Of a stretch of 64,000 nucleotides of DNA, positions 17,140 to 26,806 are shown in pieces. The translations under genes and the position numbers were made by a program. The notes under the pieces are model-generated. The model was not told the origin of the DNA. It ran no database searches and was given only the letters and a program-made list of their open reading frames with translations. This stretch comes from an uncultured Pirellulaceae bacterium (GTDB lineage: Bacteria; Planctomycetota; Planctomycetia; Pirellulales; Pirellulaceae), in contig CALKGE010000004.1 of NCBI GenBank assembly GCA_938084685.1, forward strand, positions 186,001-250,000, in the 5' to 3' direction. Position 1 is the stretch's first letter. Each line of letters begins with the position of its first letter.

Positions 17140-18093
17140 ATGCGTCATTTCATCCTCACGGTCTGCCTGTCGTTTTCTGCCTGCTGTCAGCTGGCCGGCC
17201 AAACCTCAGTGAAGCCCGCCGAATTCAACAAGCCCGTACAGATTTCCCATAATGTACTTGGCAGTCCATTGACCTTAACGATCACTCCCCGTCTGGCCGG
17301 TGCAGTTGATAGTATTCGTTGGAAAGAGACTGAATTCATCAATAGCCATGATCATGGCCGACAATTGCAGTCGGCGAGCAATTTTGATCTGGGAACAGAT
17401 TTCCACGGCGAGACCTTTAACCCGACTGAAGCGGGATCCCGCAGTGATGGAGCTGGACCGACCAGCACCAGTCGACTTCTCCATTTAACGCACACTTCCA
17501 ACCAACTGCAGACGACCACTCAAATGGCATTCTGGTTGGCACCCGATCAGAAATCTAGCGGGCACGACGCGAAGAACAAACGTACTTTATCGAATCACCT
17601 GTTGACCAAGCGGATCACGCTGGGCTTTCTGGACTGGTCCAATGTGATTCGTTACGAAGCAACCTTCACAACGCCAATCGGTGAGTTCCACCGTTACGCT
17701 CAGTTTGAAGCTGTCACGGGATACATGCCGAGTCAGTTCGATACGTTTTGGGGAGTGAACCTAAGCCGCGCGCAACTGGTACCACTTACCGACGGCCCAG
17801 GGGAACAACGCCATCCAGTCATCATTGCTCGCAAGGACACTCAACTGGCCATGGGCGTCTATGCTCCTCAGCAACCGAGCAAAGGTTATGAAAATGCGGG
17901 TTATGGTCGCTTCCGTTTTCCGGCAGCCAGGGTCACCAAATGGAACAGTGTCTTTCGCCTCAGAAACAACGCCGGGGTACCTGCTGGTGACTACTACTTT
18001 GACAACTACATCGTGATCGGCGATCTGGCCGTTGTGACTAACACGATTCTTGAGTTACACAAACACTTTACGACCAGGGCTTCCTCTGACTAA
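17140..18093 (+). CDS. Exported protein of unknown function, beta-rich
   Basis: A 317-residue protein with a signal peptide (M-R-H-F-I-L-T-V-C-L..., cleavage near residue 21, after L-A-G-Q). I do not recognise the family. The mature chain is rich in predicted beta strands, with recognisable segments S-I-R-W-K-E-T-E-F-I-N, H-D-H-G-R-Q-L-Q and N-P-T-E-A-G-S-R-S-D-G. That pattern faintly recalls a mutarotase-like carbohydrate-binding sandwich, but this is a guess. The start follows a terminator T-run almost directly and has no visible ribosome site, so expression may depend on readthrough or a leaderless message. Its stop lies 11 bases from the converging S41 peptidase. Confidence 0.7.
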   Translation: MRHFILTVCLSFSACCQLAGQTSVKPAEFNKPVQISHNVLGSPLTLTITPRLAGAVDSIRWKETEFINSHDHGRQLQSASNFDLGTDFHGETFNPTEAGSRSDGAGPTSTSRLLHLTHTSNQLQTTTQMAFWLAPDQKSSGHDAKNKRTLSNHLLTKRITLGFLDWSNVIRYEATFTTPIGEFHRYAQFEAVTGYMPSQFDTFWGVNLSRAQLVPLTDGPGEQRHPVIIARKDTQLAMGVYAPQQPSKGYENAGYGRFRFPAARVTKWNSVFRLRNNAGVPAGDYYFDNYIVIGDLAVVTNTILELHKHFTTRASSD

Positions 18094-18104
18094 CCAGCAA
18101 TGGT

Positions 18105-19592
18105 TTACTGGTCCTGGGGTAAACGCTTGATCAATTCGAGTGCGAATTGCAGCACCCGATCTTCCCCGGAGTTGATATCTTCTGGGCGAGCTCGCACCTG
18201 GTGATCCGGCTTCACTCCCCGCCCTGTTTCGGGCGAGCCTTCTTTAAGTGTGCTGTACTTCAGGATCGGCACAGCGACTTCAATTTCGGTATTGGGTAGA
18301 GAATATACCAGCGTCGTACCAGCCGTAAACGTCCCATGCACTCCTCCGGTTTCCTCTCCGATAAAAACAGCTCGATCAGCCTCGCGTAAGCGACTGCAAA
18401 TGGCGGCACCCGCGGAGAACGTCCGCCCACTGATCAGAACGTACAAGTCTCCTTCAAACCGCCGCTCGTCCGGAAGCAATTGGGGAATCCAATCCTCGGA
18501 AAGTTCAAATCCTGAATTAGCTGGCTCCAGTTCTCGTCCTAACCGCCGTTCATATCCCTTGATCATGCCGCGAGTCTGGTACAACCGGCTCAGATTCTCC
18601 TTAAAGGCGATAGTATTCCGAGTGGCATCTCCCTCCTGCATTTCGCGAAACGGCTTCTCAGTCAGAAAGGAATACAACAACATCTCGTTCCGCATATAAC
18701 CTCCCTCATTCAGACGCAAATCCAAAATCAGGTTCTTTACTTCCGGTGATTTTTCAAGCGCCTTAAATGCTTTGGACAGGAACTGTCGGTAAATCCGAAA
18801 GGGAGGCGATCCGAAATCATTATCAAACGTGTCGATCGCCATCAGGACGGTGTCTGGCTGAACCAGGCGAAAGCGGTAAGGCAATAGATGGGGAGGTCCA
18901 AAGGCTACTGTCTTCATACGATTTTCCAGCTCTTCCCCACCGATCCCCTGTACAGTCTTCATGGTGACATCACCTTGCGGCGTACGGTACTCCACCAGAA
19001 ACTGACCTCGCTGAGGAAAGGCGATCGCCAGCGACATCGCAAAACTGTCGTTCAGCAGTTCATAACGGTAGGTATCGACAAAACCGTCACCGGTCACAAA
19101 CGGCATTAATTGAGGAACCAGTTTCTCCAATGCCAGGCCATTAATCGACAGGACTTCAACGCCACAGGGAAGTTCCACTGATTTGTGATTCACAAATGCT
19201 CGACCGTTGAGAAACTTCAGTGGCAGCGGAAAGAATACCGCTCCATCGGTCAATTCCTGCTGAGCCGCATTGGGGACCGACGCAAACGTATGTCCACAAC
19301 GCACCTTATCGAGCACTCCGGCCAGATTCAAAAAGGCCTGGCGAAGTGTCCGCGACTCGCCATTCTGTATCCGAGCTGCCTCAAAGGCATCCTGCAGATC
19401 CTTCGGGCTGATGTACAAATGGAGGCCAGGATGCATCGCCTGCAGAATCTCTTGCAGGCGTTCGATATCCGTATTGATTTCATCGCTCGAAAACGCGTGA
19501 CGCAATCGAGTATCCTGAGCGGACGCCAATGCGACCCAGACAAACAGCAGTCCCAGGGCCCAACTCAATCTGGATTTCAATGTAAAAATCAT
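18105..19592 (-). CDS. Exported S41-family peptidase (C-terminal processing protease-like)
   Basis: A 495-residue protein with a signal peptide (W-A-L-G-L-L-F-V-W-V-A-L-A-S-A). The catalytic core has the S41 pattern L-I-L-D-L-R-L-N-E-G-G (substrate-binding strand) and L-I-S-G-R-T-F-S-A-G-A with the nucleophile at S393, then I-G-E-E-T-G-G. No clear PDZ domain is visible, so it resembles the TSP/tricorn-like S41 proteins common as paralogues in planctomycetes and Bacteroidota. It lies 25 bases downstream of the large cytochrome gene. The lysine partner of the Ser/Lys dyad was not located with certainty. Confidence 0.88.
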   Translation of the reverse strand: MIFTLKSRLSWALGLLFVWVALASAQDTRLRHAFSSDEINTDIERLQEILQAMHPGLHLYISPKDLQDAFEAARIQNGESRTLRQAFLNLAGVLDKVRCGHTFASVPNAAQQELTDGAVFFPLPLKFLNGRAFVNHKSVELPCGVEVLSINGLALEKLVPQLMPFVTGDGFVDTYRYELLNDSFAMSLAIAFPQRGQFLVEYRTPQGDVTMKTVQGIGGEELENRMKTVAFGPPHLLPYRFRLVQPDTVLMAIDTFDNDFGSPPFRIYRQFLSKAFKALEKSPEVKNLILDLRLNEGGYMRNEMLLYSFLTEKPFREMQEGDATRNTIAFKENLSRLYQTRGMIKGYERRLGRELEPANSGFELSEDWIPQLLPDERRFEGDLYVLISGRTFSAGAAICSRLREADRAVFIGEETGGVHGTFTAGTTLVYSLPNTEIEVAVPILKYSTLKEGSPETGRGVKPDHQVRARPEDINSGEDRVLQFALELIKRLPQDQ

Positions 19593-19617
19593 CTAAGAAT
19601 TTTCGCCGGTTACTGCA

Positions 19618-22600
19618 CTATTTGAGGAAGTGAATCGTATTGTGAATCGTCCCACTAAACGACCTTCCATTAGAACCCTTAAGGTCGTATTTAATCTCCA
19701 TACACCAGGTAGGTTTCAAGTCCGGCATGAAAATCAAAACTCGCTTCCCATCGTCCGACACCTGAATTTTCGAAACTGACATGGGCTTTTCATCATAATG
19801 CTTTGAGCCGTAACTGCGTGTCCGCTTTAAACTCCATGTTTTTACATTGTAGTTCGCTGCCTCAATCGCAGTCTCCGCGTCGATGGGTTCGGTGAACGTC
19901 AATTCAACGCTTCCTTTACGCGCCTTAAGCTCGACTGGCAAATGAACTGCTTCGCCGGTGTATCGCAGCCGATACATTCCTCCTGGCTGAGTCTGATTTC
20001 CCGCCCAGGCAAACATACCACAGGCATAAAGTTGACCATCCTGTGGGTGAAAACGCCCTCGCATCACCCCTGTCGGAAACTGTGCGATTGGAAACTGTAT
20101 CATCCCGCCCTGCATCTGCCCGTTCACTTCTTCATGAGGTACGACATAGACCTTCCCATACCCATAGGAAAGATTCAGCAACCGCCCGTTGAGAGGTCCC
20201 CATTTTTCTGAACGCACCCACAACAATTCAGCAGGCGAACGGTCAAACGCATTGGTAATCCAGACCAGTGGCTGCTGCATTGCCTCGTCTGATGCATCCG
20301 TTACATCGTGATACCCCATCATGTTGCCGTAGAAACCACCTTCGCGAACCCAGTTGATCCGATTCTTCGGATTCCAATGCCCTTCCTGATCGGTCACGAT
20401 AAACGAGCCATCTTCGTTCAGGCAAACACCGTTGGCAGCTCGAAAACCGGTCGCCAAAACATCAGTCCGCTGACCATCGGCACTCACTCGCAACAGCGTT
20501 CCATGATGTGGAACCAGGGCAGGTAAAGCATGCCGGGCCGACTTCGCGTAATAGAAATTCTTTTGCTCATCGACCTGCAGCCCCATCGCAAATTCATGGA
20601 AATGATCAGTGACCTGATGATCGCTATTAAATGACTCGTAATAGTCGGTCTCACCATCTCCATTCAAGTCATGCAAAATACAAATCTGATCCCGGCAACC
20701 GACATAAATCAGAGCATCGACAATCTTGATTCCCAAAGGTTGAAACAGGCCACTGGCGATGCGATGCCAGGTCAGCTTACCGTCATCACTTAACACGCCG
20801 GAAACTCGCCATACATCCCCGTCCCAGCAACTTATCACCATACTGTCCCCATCCGGATAGAAGTCCAGACCGGTCATACGAATCTGAGCGAACCAGGGGT
20901 TTTGTACCGGGTGCGTCAGCACGTCGACCTGAAACGCTCCTTCTTCCGTACCCCGTTTCAAATCGGTCGTCAGTTTTTCCGGAAAACGAGCAGGTCCTCC
21001 GTGAGTTAACTCGCTCAAGTCCTCATGCGGTAGAGGAATAAACTGAGCGAGTTCTGCCACCGAGTCTGGCTCATCGACACGACGCACCCAGACGATAAAC
21101 TGCGTTGGCATCCCGGCCGGCACTTTGAGTCGTAACTCTCCCTGCTCTCCCTGAATCCAATGCCAACCGTCCAGGTCAGAGCTGACTCCGGCAAGAAGCG
21201 GTGCATCACTTCCACCGGAAACGGACGCTCCAGTCACGACTTCGGTCTGCAGCTTGTTCGCGGACTGATCTCGAGCCACTCCATCACGAACCACCAGGTC
21301 CAGCAGCGCTCCCTGAGCCGTGTTCACTTCAGCCGGATTAACCAATCGCTGAAACACTCGCACTCGACTTAATGTGCCCTCAAAGTGCGTTTTGTTACTG
21401 GGGAAGTTTTCCGAGCAATAACCAATTTTCAGCACATGCGCGTTTTCAATCCGTTTGGCTCGCATTACCTTCTCAGCATCGACTTTGCCGTCAACATAGA
21501 GTGTCAACTTTCCAGACGTTGCATTAAAGGTCAGAGCAACGTCATGTGGCTTCCCATCAGCCACGCGCGTGTTTCCATTGAGCGCTCCGACCCACCCGAT
21601 GTCATAGGCCAGTTTTCCGCCACGAATAAACAATGATTTACCACCATCAACCCAGGGAGCTTTGGTGTGCGTTTTCGTAAAAATGGCACCGTCTACGCGA
21701 GTGGAAATCGATGCCGCAATTGTGAAGTCTTTGGAGAACATATCAAAACGTTCTCCGCTGGGCACCTGCAGGTAGGTAGCTCCATTAAATGACAGACCTT
21801 GCGGTTGTTCTGTGTTTTGCGCGCCCCCCAAGGAACCGATTCCGGCCACACTATGACCTTGCCGTTGCTTCTCAAACATCTGCAGCCGAGCCTGTGGGTC
21901 GGGGTGCTGGGCGACCTGCAGAATATAAGGTTGGTCCCGGCGACCCATATGAATAATTCTCTTAAACACGGTGCCCGTGCCGGTCTCTTCCCAGGCAGCA
22001 GTCTCCAGCACGTCTGCCTTTCCCACGGAATAGGAGACGACCGTCTGATTGCCGTGGTGATAGAGCCCTTTGTATTGAGCCCATTCGCGAGGCAACGGTC
22101 CATAAATCCTGTCATCCCGTCCAACCAGACGCGGATCGTCCCAGGATTGATCTGTCGGATTTGCCCATCCGGGTCCAGTAGGATTCTCGAAATGAAGGTC
22201 TCCTACAATGCGAGGATGGATATTATGCCGACCGTTAAAGTTAATCCCGTTCCAGTCAATAAACCCTTTCCCCTGCCAACCAGCTGCCAAACGCATCGTG
22301 TCATGGTCAAAGATCATCCACCCGTTCCCCTTGGAAATACCGCCCTGTCCCGGATCAAGCCGTTGAGCGATTCCTTTGTAGGCGAAATTGGCAGCATCCT
22401 GACCGATCTCGTAAGTCGCAATCAACTGGTGCCCATAATTATTCTGTTCCCAGGGAACAATGTTGGAGGGCGGCGGTCCTTTACTGTCACCTGCGGGCAA
22501 CGATGCTAAATAGTCTTCTGTGACCGCAAAGTACTGAGAGGGATTATCTCCTTTAAAATACGCTTCACGGATGTAGTGGATGACGTCATATTTTTGCTGC

Positions 22601-23469
22601 GGAACCATCCACGCCTGGGGGACCATCAACCCAAATCCGCGAGTGAGTGTCTGGTACATCGCAAAGGGGTCAGCACCATTCTTCATGACATCGACGGCAA
22701 ATTTACGTGACGTCGGCAACGAACCGGGGCGGTCATGCGTACCATGACAGTTGATACACAACCGATTATAAATAGCCTCGCCCCGTTTGTAACTTTCCTG
22801 ATTAAGTGACGCCAGCAGGCCGGAATGATCCAGGTTTTTCTCGTATTCAGGCAACGGACGAGCCGCGTAAACAGACGGAGGAGGTTGCAGCTCGGCAGCA
22901 CGCTTCGCTCCACCATCCCGAATCTCCATCAAATACTTCACCAGATCCAGAAACTGCTGTTTCCCGGTCAACTGATTGACCTGCCCTTTGGGCATGATCG
23001 AAGCACGGGACTTGACGATCTCGTCAATTTCGTCCCTCTCAAATTCAAGTTCAATTCCCGGGCGGCTGATATCGTTGAGAATGAGTTGTTCGTCGGTGCT
23101 GGCCTTAATGAGTCCGGCAAACTGTTTCCCCTTCCCAGTAAATACTGTCACCGACTCGAAACCTTTTTTGATCTCTTTTGACGGATCCAACACTGACTCG
23201 ACCAGATAGCGATCGGTCACCTGAGGCCCCAATTTCGAAAGATCTGGACCTAATGGGTTTTCCTTTTCACCCACGCTGTGACATTTGGAACAGGACAGAT
23301 AGACCTGAAAAAAGGCGATCCCTCCCCGTTTGGCATCCCCCAGATCCTTTGCCTCCTGAACCAGCTTATCCACTGGCGTGTCCAACAACTGAACTTCCAG
23401 ATCCTGACCTGACGTCAGATTTGCAAACAGCAGCAAGACCATCAAAGGGTAAACAGAATTGCGAATCAT
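19618..23469 (-). CDS. Very large exported dihaem cytochrome c with LamG and sugar-dehydrogenase-like propeller domains
   Basis: A 1,283-residue protein with a signal peptide. Two haem c sites are visible, C-S-K-C-H at 60-64 and C-I-N-C-H at about 238-242. A middle region of about 250 residues resembles the DUF6797-type module of planctomycete cytochromes. A LamG-like sandwich follows (around residues 585-730). The C-terminal third has propeller motifs such as P-L-G-I-K-I-V and D-L-N-G-D-G-E-T-D-Y-Y-E-S-F as in glucose/sorbosone dehydrogenase-like 'PVC-type' proteins. The start at 23469 gives a proper signal; a frame from 23505 adds 12 residues. It probably passes electrons from sugar or alcohol oxidation to the periplasmic chain. 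The substrate is unknown. Confidence 0.88.
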   Translation of the reverse strand: MIRNSVYPLMVLLLFANLTSGQDLEVQLLDTPVDKLVQEAKDLGDAKRGGIAFFQVYLSCSKCHSVGEKENPLGPDLSKLGPQVTDRYLVESVLDPSKEIKKGFESVTVFTGKGKQFAGLIKASTDEQLILNDISRPGIELEFERDEIDEIVKSRASIMPKGQVNQLTGKQQFLDLVKYLMEIRDGGAKRAAELQPPPSVYAARPLPEYEKNLDHSGLLASLNQESYKRGEAIYNRLCINCHGTHDRPGSLPTSRKFAVDVMKNGADPFAMYQTLTRGFGLMVPQAWMVPQQKYDVIHYIREAYFKGDNPSQYFAVTEDYLASLPAGDSKGPPPSNIVPWEQNNYGHQLIATYEIGQDAANFAYKGIAQRLDPGQGGISKGNGWMIFDHDTMRLAAGWQGKGFIDWNGINFNGRHNIHPRIVGDLHFENPTGPGWANPTDQSWDDPRLVGRDDRIYGPLPREWAQYKGLYHHGNQTVVSYSVGKADVLETAAWEETGTGTVFKRIIHMGRRDQPYILQVAQHPDPQARLQMFEKQRQGHSVAGIGSLGGAQNTEQPQGLSFNGATYLQVPSGERFDMFSKDFTIAASISTRVDGAIFTKTHTKAPWVDGGKSLFIRGGKLAYDIGWVGALNGNTRVADGKPHDVALTFNATSGKLTLYVDGKVDAEKVMRAKRIENAHVLKIGYCSENFPSNKTHFEGTLSRVRVFQRLVNPAEVNTAQGALLDLVVRDGVARDQSANKLQTEVVTGASVSGGSDAPLLAGVSSDLDGWHWIQGEQGELRLKVPAGMPTQFIVWVRRVDEPDSVAELAQFIPLPHEDLSELTHGGPARFPEKLTTDLKRGTEEGAFQVDVLTHPVQNPWFAQIRMTGLDFYPDGDSMVISCWDGDVWRVSGVLSDDGKLTWHRIASGLFQPLGIKIVDALIYVGCRDQICILHDLNGDGETDYYESFNSDHQVTDHFHEFAMGLQVDEQKNFYYAKSARHALPALVPHHGTLLRVSADGQRTDVLATGFRAANGVCLNEDGSFIVTDQEGHWNPKNRINWVREGGFYGNMMGYHDVTDASDEAMQQPLVWITNAFDRSPAELLWVRSEKWGPLNGRLLNLSYGYGKVYVVPHEEVNGQMQGGMIQFPIAQFPTGVMRGRFHPQDGQLYACGMFAWAGNQTQPGGMYRLRYTGEAVHLPVELKARKGSVELTFTEPIDAETAIEAANYNVKTWSLKRTRSYGSKHYDEKPMSVSKIQVSDDGKRVLIFMPDLKPTWCMEIKYDLKGSNGRSFSGTIHNTIHFLK

Positions 23470-23545
23470 GAAGCGAGGTTCCCTCGAAGGAGTGGTAAAA
23501 TCCATGGAAGTAATTCAAGTTGCCGAAACAACCTGCAACCATATT

Positions 23546-24820
23546 CTAGCGACTTCGTCGATTCGGAATACTCCACCCCACCGGCTGCGTCCAGGCCTGT
23601 TCAGTCTGATCAGGAAGAGTTGGATCCACATGAGGCTTGGACGAAGTGACCACCGCTCGAACATACAACTCATCTCCCTTGAACTGATAAACGGGATTGG
23701 TGCCTGAAACGGTAGCCAGTACTGCGCCTACATCCTTACTGTAGATCCGCGTTACTATTTTTCCGTTCGCCGCTTTCTTTTCCTGGGAAGACAGGTCTGC
23801 GGTCTTTCGAGTTCCGATGAATTGTGTGGTATAGGTCACTCCTTCTTCACCATCAACGATCAATTCCAGCTTCTGCTTACGAGCATCAAACTGCACATCC
23901 TTCAGAGTAACACCGCTGGAACTGTAGAAATCGCCCTGACTGATCTTCGTCGTGATCTGATCCGCATCCAGACTATCACAGCGAACCATAATCCAGCTTC
24001 GCCCCGGGCGACTTGTCCCACGACCATGATAATGATGAGAATCGTCAGTCCCAACTCCGTACAAGGGTGCAGCGGATAATTGCGTCAGACGGATGGTGTT
24101 GGCAATATCCCAGATCTGCTCGACAGATGCGTGATCATTATCACCCAGTACATTCACTCCGGGGTGCCCGTTGTAAATCTCCACATAGCGTTCCTGCACG
24201 ACTGCCGCCAGGTCTTCGGCAGTGACAGCATATCCAAAGTTGGGATGATTGAGATGCAGGACAATCGGCTTTCCTGTTCGACGACTCTGCTCGGCAACCG
24301 CTCGTAAATTATTAGTCATCGCTTCTCTGACCGTCGCACCTCCCTGAGGCGGAATCACTTCCTGGATGTTCGTTGCATTCATATGCACTGGCACCCCCTG
24401 ACTGCGATCCGATATCTCCTCGCTTTGGATCATCAGGAAATCACCATCTTTCTCCAATCCAACGCGGAATTCAGCCAACGTTTTCAACCGCACTTCCAGT
24501 TTTTCTCCTTCGCCTCGCGTCACGACCCAGTCCTTGCCATAGGCCTGCAAATATTTTTCCAGAATGTCACTGCCACCCCGAGACTTAAGTCGAGCGATGG
24601 GCATCCACTTCTCTCCTTTGCTCAGGATGTTGTGGTCACTGAGCGACAGAAAGTCGTACCCTCTTTCCTTGTACCAACTGGCAATCATTTCCGGGAACTG
24701 ATTGCCATCACTCCAGAATGAATGCGTGTGGATATTACCCTTCTTCCATTCCGGTTCGGCGGCACTTAACATGCCAACTGACAACAGGAACAGACAACTC
24801 AGTAAACTTTTCATTTTCAT
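23546..24820 (-). CDS. Exported PHP-domain metallophosphoesterase-like protein
   Basis: A 424-residue protein with a signal peptide (about 21 residues). The mature chain begins W-K-K-G-N-I-H-T-H-S-F-W-S-D-G, giving the PHP metal ligands H31, H33 and D38, followed by S-D-H-N (D62, H63). H-L-N-H-P-N-F-G near 200 and G-T-D-D-S-H-H-Y-H near 265 complete the set. PHP proteins are trinuclear-metal phosphatases or phosphodiesterases; exported single-domain members are of unknown substrate. The gene lies upstream of the giant cytochrome in the same direction and 14 bases after the PhyH-like gene, so the group is probably one operon. Confidence 0.88.
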   Translation of the reverse strand: MKMKSLLSCLFLLSVGMLSAAEPEWKKGNIHTHSFWSDGNQFPEMIASWYKERGYDFLSLSDHNILSKGEKWMPIARLKSRGGSDILEKYLQAYGKDWVVTRGEGEKLEVRLKTLAEFRVGLEKDGDFLMIQSEEISDRSQGVPVHMNATNIQEVIPPQGGATVREAMTNNLRAVAEQSRRTGKPIVLHLNHPNFGYAVTAEDLAAVVQERYVEIYNGHPGVNVLGDNDHASVEQIWDIANTIRLTQLSAAPLYGVGTDDSHHYHGRGTSRPGRSWIMVRCDSLDADQITTKISQGDFYSSSGVTLKDVQFDARKQKLELIVDGEEGVTYTTQFIGTRKTADLSSQEKKAANGKIVTRIYSKDVGAVLATVSGTNPVYQFKGDELYVRAVVTSSKPHVDPTLPDQTEQAWTQPVGWSIPNRRSR

Positions 24821-24833
24821 CTCCTCAGATGGA

Positions 24834-25631
24834 TTATCTATCTAAAAACCCACTCACTGCATTGGCCCCACAGACCTCCACCTCCAATGGTGTGTCATCC
24901 AAAGCCAACATATGCCGCATCTGCGGGGATACCTCATCCTGGGTTGTGCGTGACAAAACCCGCCTTTGAAACTGCTGCTGAGGCTGATCTCTGCGGCAGT
25001 AGTAGGCGTGAAGTGCACGACGTGGCATCCCGGTTCGGTTCTCCACTCCAGAATGCCACAAATGAGCATTCATCACAATCAAACTCCCAGATTTCGCCGA
25101 AATCCTTTCTTGATCGGCATGCTCGGCAAGCGGATCATCCAATGCATCCTGCGGGAGCAGGCCGGCTGCATGTGTCCCTGGAACCACTCGTAAGGTTCCG
25201 TTTTCAGGCGTGAAGTCGTCCAGACACCAGATGACATTTGCCACCAACGAACCATGTGAATCTGGAAGATATCCTCCGTCGCAATGCAAGGGCTGACGAC
25301 ATGCCGAATGCGGATTCGCACTACGGGCGTTCAGGCTACTTAACTTAAATGTTCCTAAGATATGCTGCACCAGCGAAAGGGAATCTGGCTGCAAAACGAC
25401 CTGCTCAAACAGCAGTGACTTATCCACCAGATTAGCAAGGCGACGCGTATTCTCTTCCTGCTTGAATTCTGCCCCCGCTTGATCTCCCTCCAGTTCCCAT
25501 AAGCGTTCTACCTCGGAAACCAACGCCCCAACCAGATCTCGATCGATACATTGATCCAGCACAACAAACCCTTGCGCATCCAATTGCTTTCGATGGTCCT
25601 GCGTCGGAACTGGAAAACTGTAATTACTCAT
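24834..25631 (-). CDS. PhyH-family Fe(II)/2-oxoglutarate dioxygenase
   Basis: A 265-residue cytoplasmic protein. The phytanoyl-CoA dioxygenase pattern is clear: Q-P-L-H-C-D-G-G with iron ligands H116 and D118, G-T-L-R-V-V-P-G-T-H, and W-H-S-G-V-E-N-R-T with the distal H193 and the 2-oxoglutarate-binding arginine near 199. The ATG at 25631 is used in preference to a TTG 9 bases upstream. Bacterial PhyH proteins hydroxylate varied small molecules such as ectoine or secondary metabolites, and the substrate here is open. It begins 9 bases after the protease stop codon and ends 13 bases before the PHP gene. Confidence 0.9.
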   Translation of the reverse strand: MSNYSFPVPTQDHRKQLDAQGFVVLDQCIDRDLVGALVSEVERLWELEGDQAGAEFKQEENTRRLANLVDKSLLFEQVVLQPDSLSLVQHILGTFKLSSLNARSANPHSACRQPLHCDGGYLPDSHGSLVANVIWCLDDFTPENGTLRVVPGTHAAGLLPQDALDDPLAEHADQERISAKSGSLIVMNAHLWHSGVENRTGMPRRALHAYYCRRDQPQQQFQRRVLSRTTQDEVSPQMRHMLALDDTPLEVEVCGANAVSGFLDR

Positions 25632-25640
25632 AGTCCGCAA

Positions 25641-26606
25641 TTATTTCAGGAGCGAATAAACCGAAGCGGCTGGCACACAATTGCGGAACACCATTTGAAG
25701 GTTTTTCTGCTCTTCGCCGGTTTGTGTGTAGTAGATCGATTGAGTACTCGAGACGATGCCCACGACTTCACCCCGACCGTTGAAAATTGGCGATCCACTT
25801 GAACCCTTGGCAAACTCCGCAGTGATATAGAGTCGCCTGGACGAGCCAGCAGGAGTATGCATCATGGCGTTGCGAGAAACAACACCTTTGGTCAACGTGT
25901 AAAAACGACTTACCGGGTGACTGATGACGTATACATTTTCTCCGGGAATCGCGCGGTCAGCGATCCTGGCGGGAGTCAGTTTTTCTCCGGCTGGCATATC
26001 CAGTTTCAAAATCGCGACGTCGTTAAGTTTGTTGGCAGCCAGAATTTCTTTCACAACATAAACCTTACCGTTGGCTGCTGTTGCCACGAGTGCTTTTTCG
26101 TCCGGCTTAGGAGACGCAACGACGTGATGATTCGTAACAATCACGCCATCGGCTGTAATCGCAAACGCTCCGGCACTGCGATCATGCCAACGCGTACAAC
26201 GACCACATTTGTAAACCTTGGACAGTACCAGTACCGAAGGAGCCACGGCAGGATAAACTTCATCTGATTCCAACTCGGACGTCCTGATCCGAGGCAGTTT
26301 AAGTTTGGTGGAGGTACGATTGATCTGCTCACCAAATCCACTCAGCAGGGAAACGGTCGGATCCGGAAGGAGGTTTTCCGCCTGACTGCTGATCAACTGT
26401 TTGATCGCTCGGTCATCGACAACCTCGGTGATCAGACCACCTTCGGTATCATCTGCTACAATTAGCGAATTCGCATTGACCAGGCGATGCAAGGTGGATT
26501 GTGCCAAGACAGGCCGGCTTGCTAATACGAGGCTGAAGAAACCGATGAGCGATAACAGCACGCAAAGCCAGCATTTGAGAGTCTGAGATGATGAAAAACG
26601 AGCCAT
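25641..26606 (-). CDS. Trypsin-like serine protease (S1C/HtrA-type domain), membrane-anchored or exported
   Basis: A 321-residue protein. The N-terminal hydrophobic segment (about residues 12-36) ends A-S-R-P-V-L-A-Q, fitting a signal peptide. About 90 residues without recognised domains precede a double-barrel protease domain with the triad H161 (V-T-N-H-H-V-V), D196 (L-N-D-V-A-I-L) and S270 (K-G-S-S-G-S-P). A C-G-R-C motif (C134, C137) just before the domain may form a disulfide or bind metal. No PDZ domain follows, unlike DegP. The start at 26606 is chosen because the frame from 26669 adds 21 residues before the signal. It heads the minus-strand unit that continues with PhyH. Confidence 0.87.
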   Translation of the reverse strand: MARFSSSQTLKCWLCVLLSLIGFFSLVLASRPVLAQSTLHRLVNANSLIVADDTEGGLITEVVDDRAIKQLISSQAENLLPDPTVSLLSGFGEQINRTSTKLKLPRIRTSELESDEVYPAVAPSVLVLSKVYKCGRCTRWHDRSAGAFAITADGVIVTNHHVVASPKPDEKALVATAANGKVYVVKEILAANKLNDVAILKLDMPAGEKLTPARIADRAIPGENVYVISHPVSRFYTLTKGVVSRNAMMHTPAGSSRRLYITAEFAKGSSGSPIFNGRGEVVGIVSSTQSIYYTQTGEEQKNLQMVFRNCVPAASVYSLLK

Positions 26607-26744
26607 TTGAATGACGCTTATGAATGACAACCAGATGATTTTGTTCCAACATTGACGCGCAAACGCCACACTGTCAGCGTTTTATTAGAACATAAAACCT
26701 CTGCAGGGTTGAACAAACGGCCCCAATATTCATGCGCTTTTGTG

Positions 26745-26774
26745 TTGAACTATCTGACAACTCCATCGTATAAT
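26745..26774 (+). promoter_or_regulatory. Sigma-70-type promoter for the small cysteine-rich gene
   Basis: A -35 TTGAAC (26745-26750) is separated by 18 bases from a perfect -10 TATAAT (26769-26774). Transcription would start near 26781, about 26 bases before the first start codon of the downstream gene. It is the best vegetative-type promoter in the window. Confidence 0.7.
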
Positions 26775-26806
26775 GACGGAAAGAACCATCTGTCCCTCTG
26801 GGTCGA

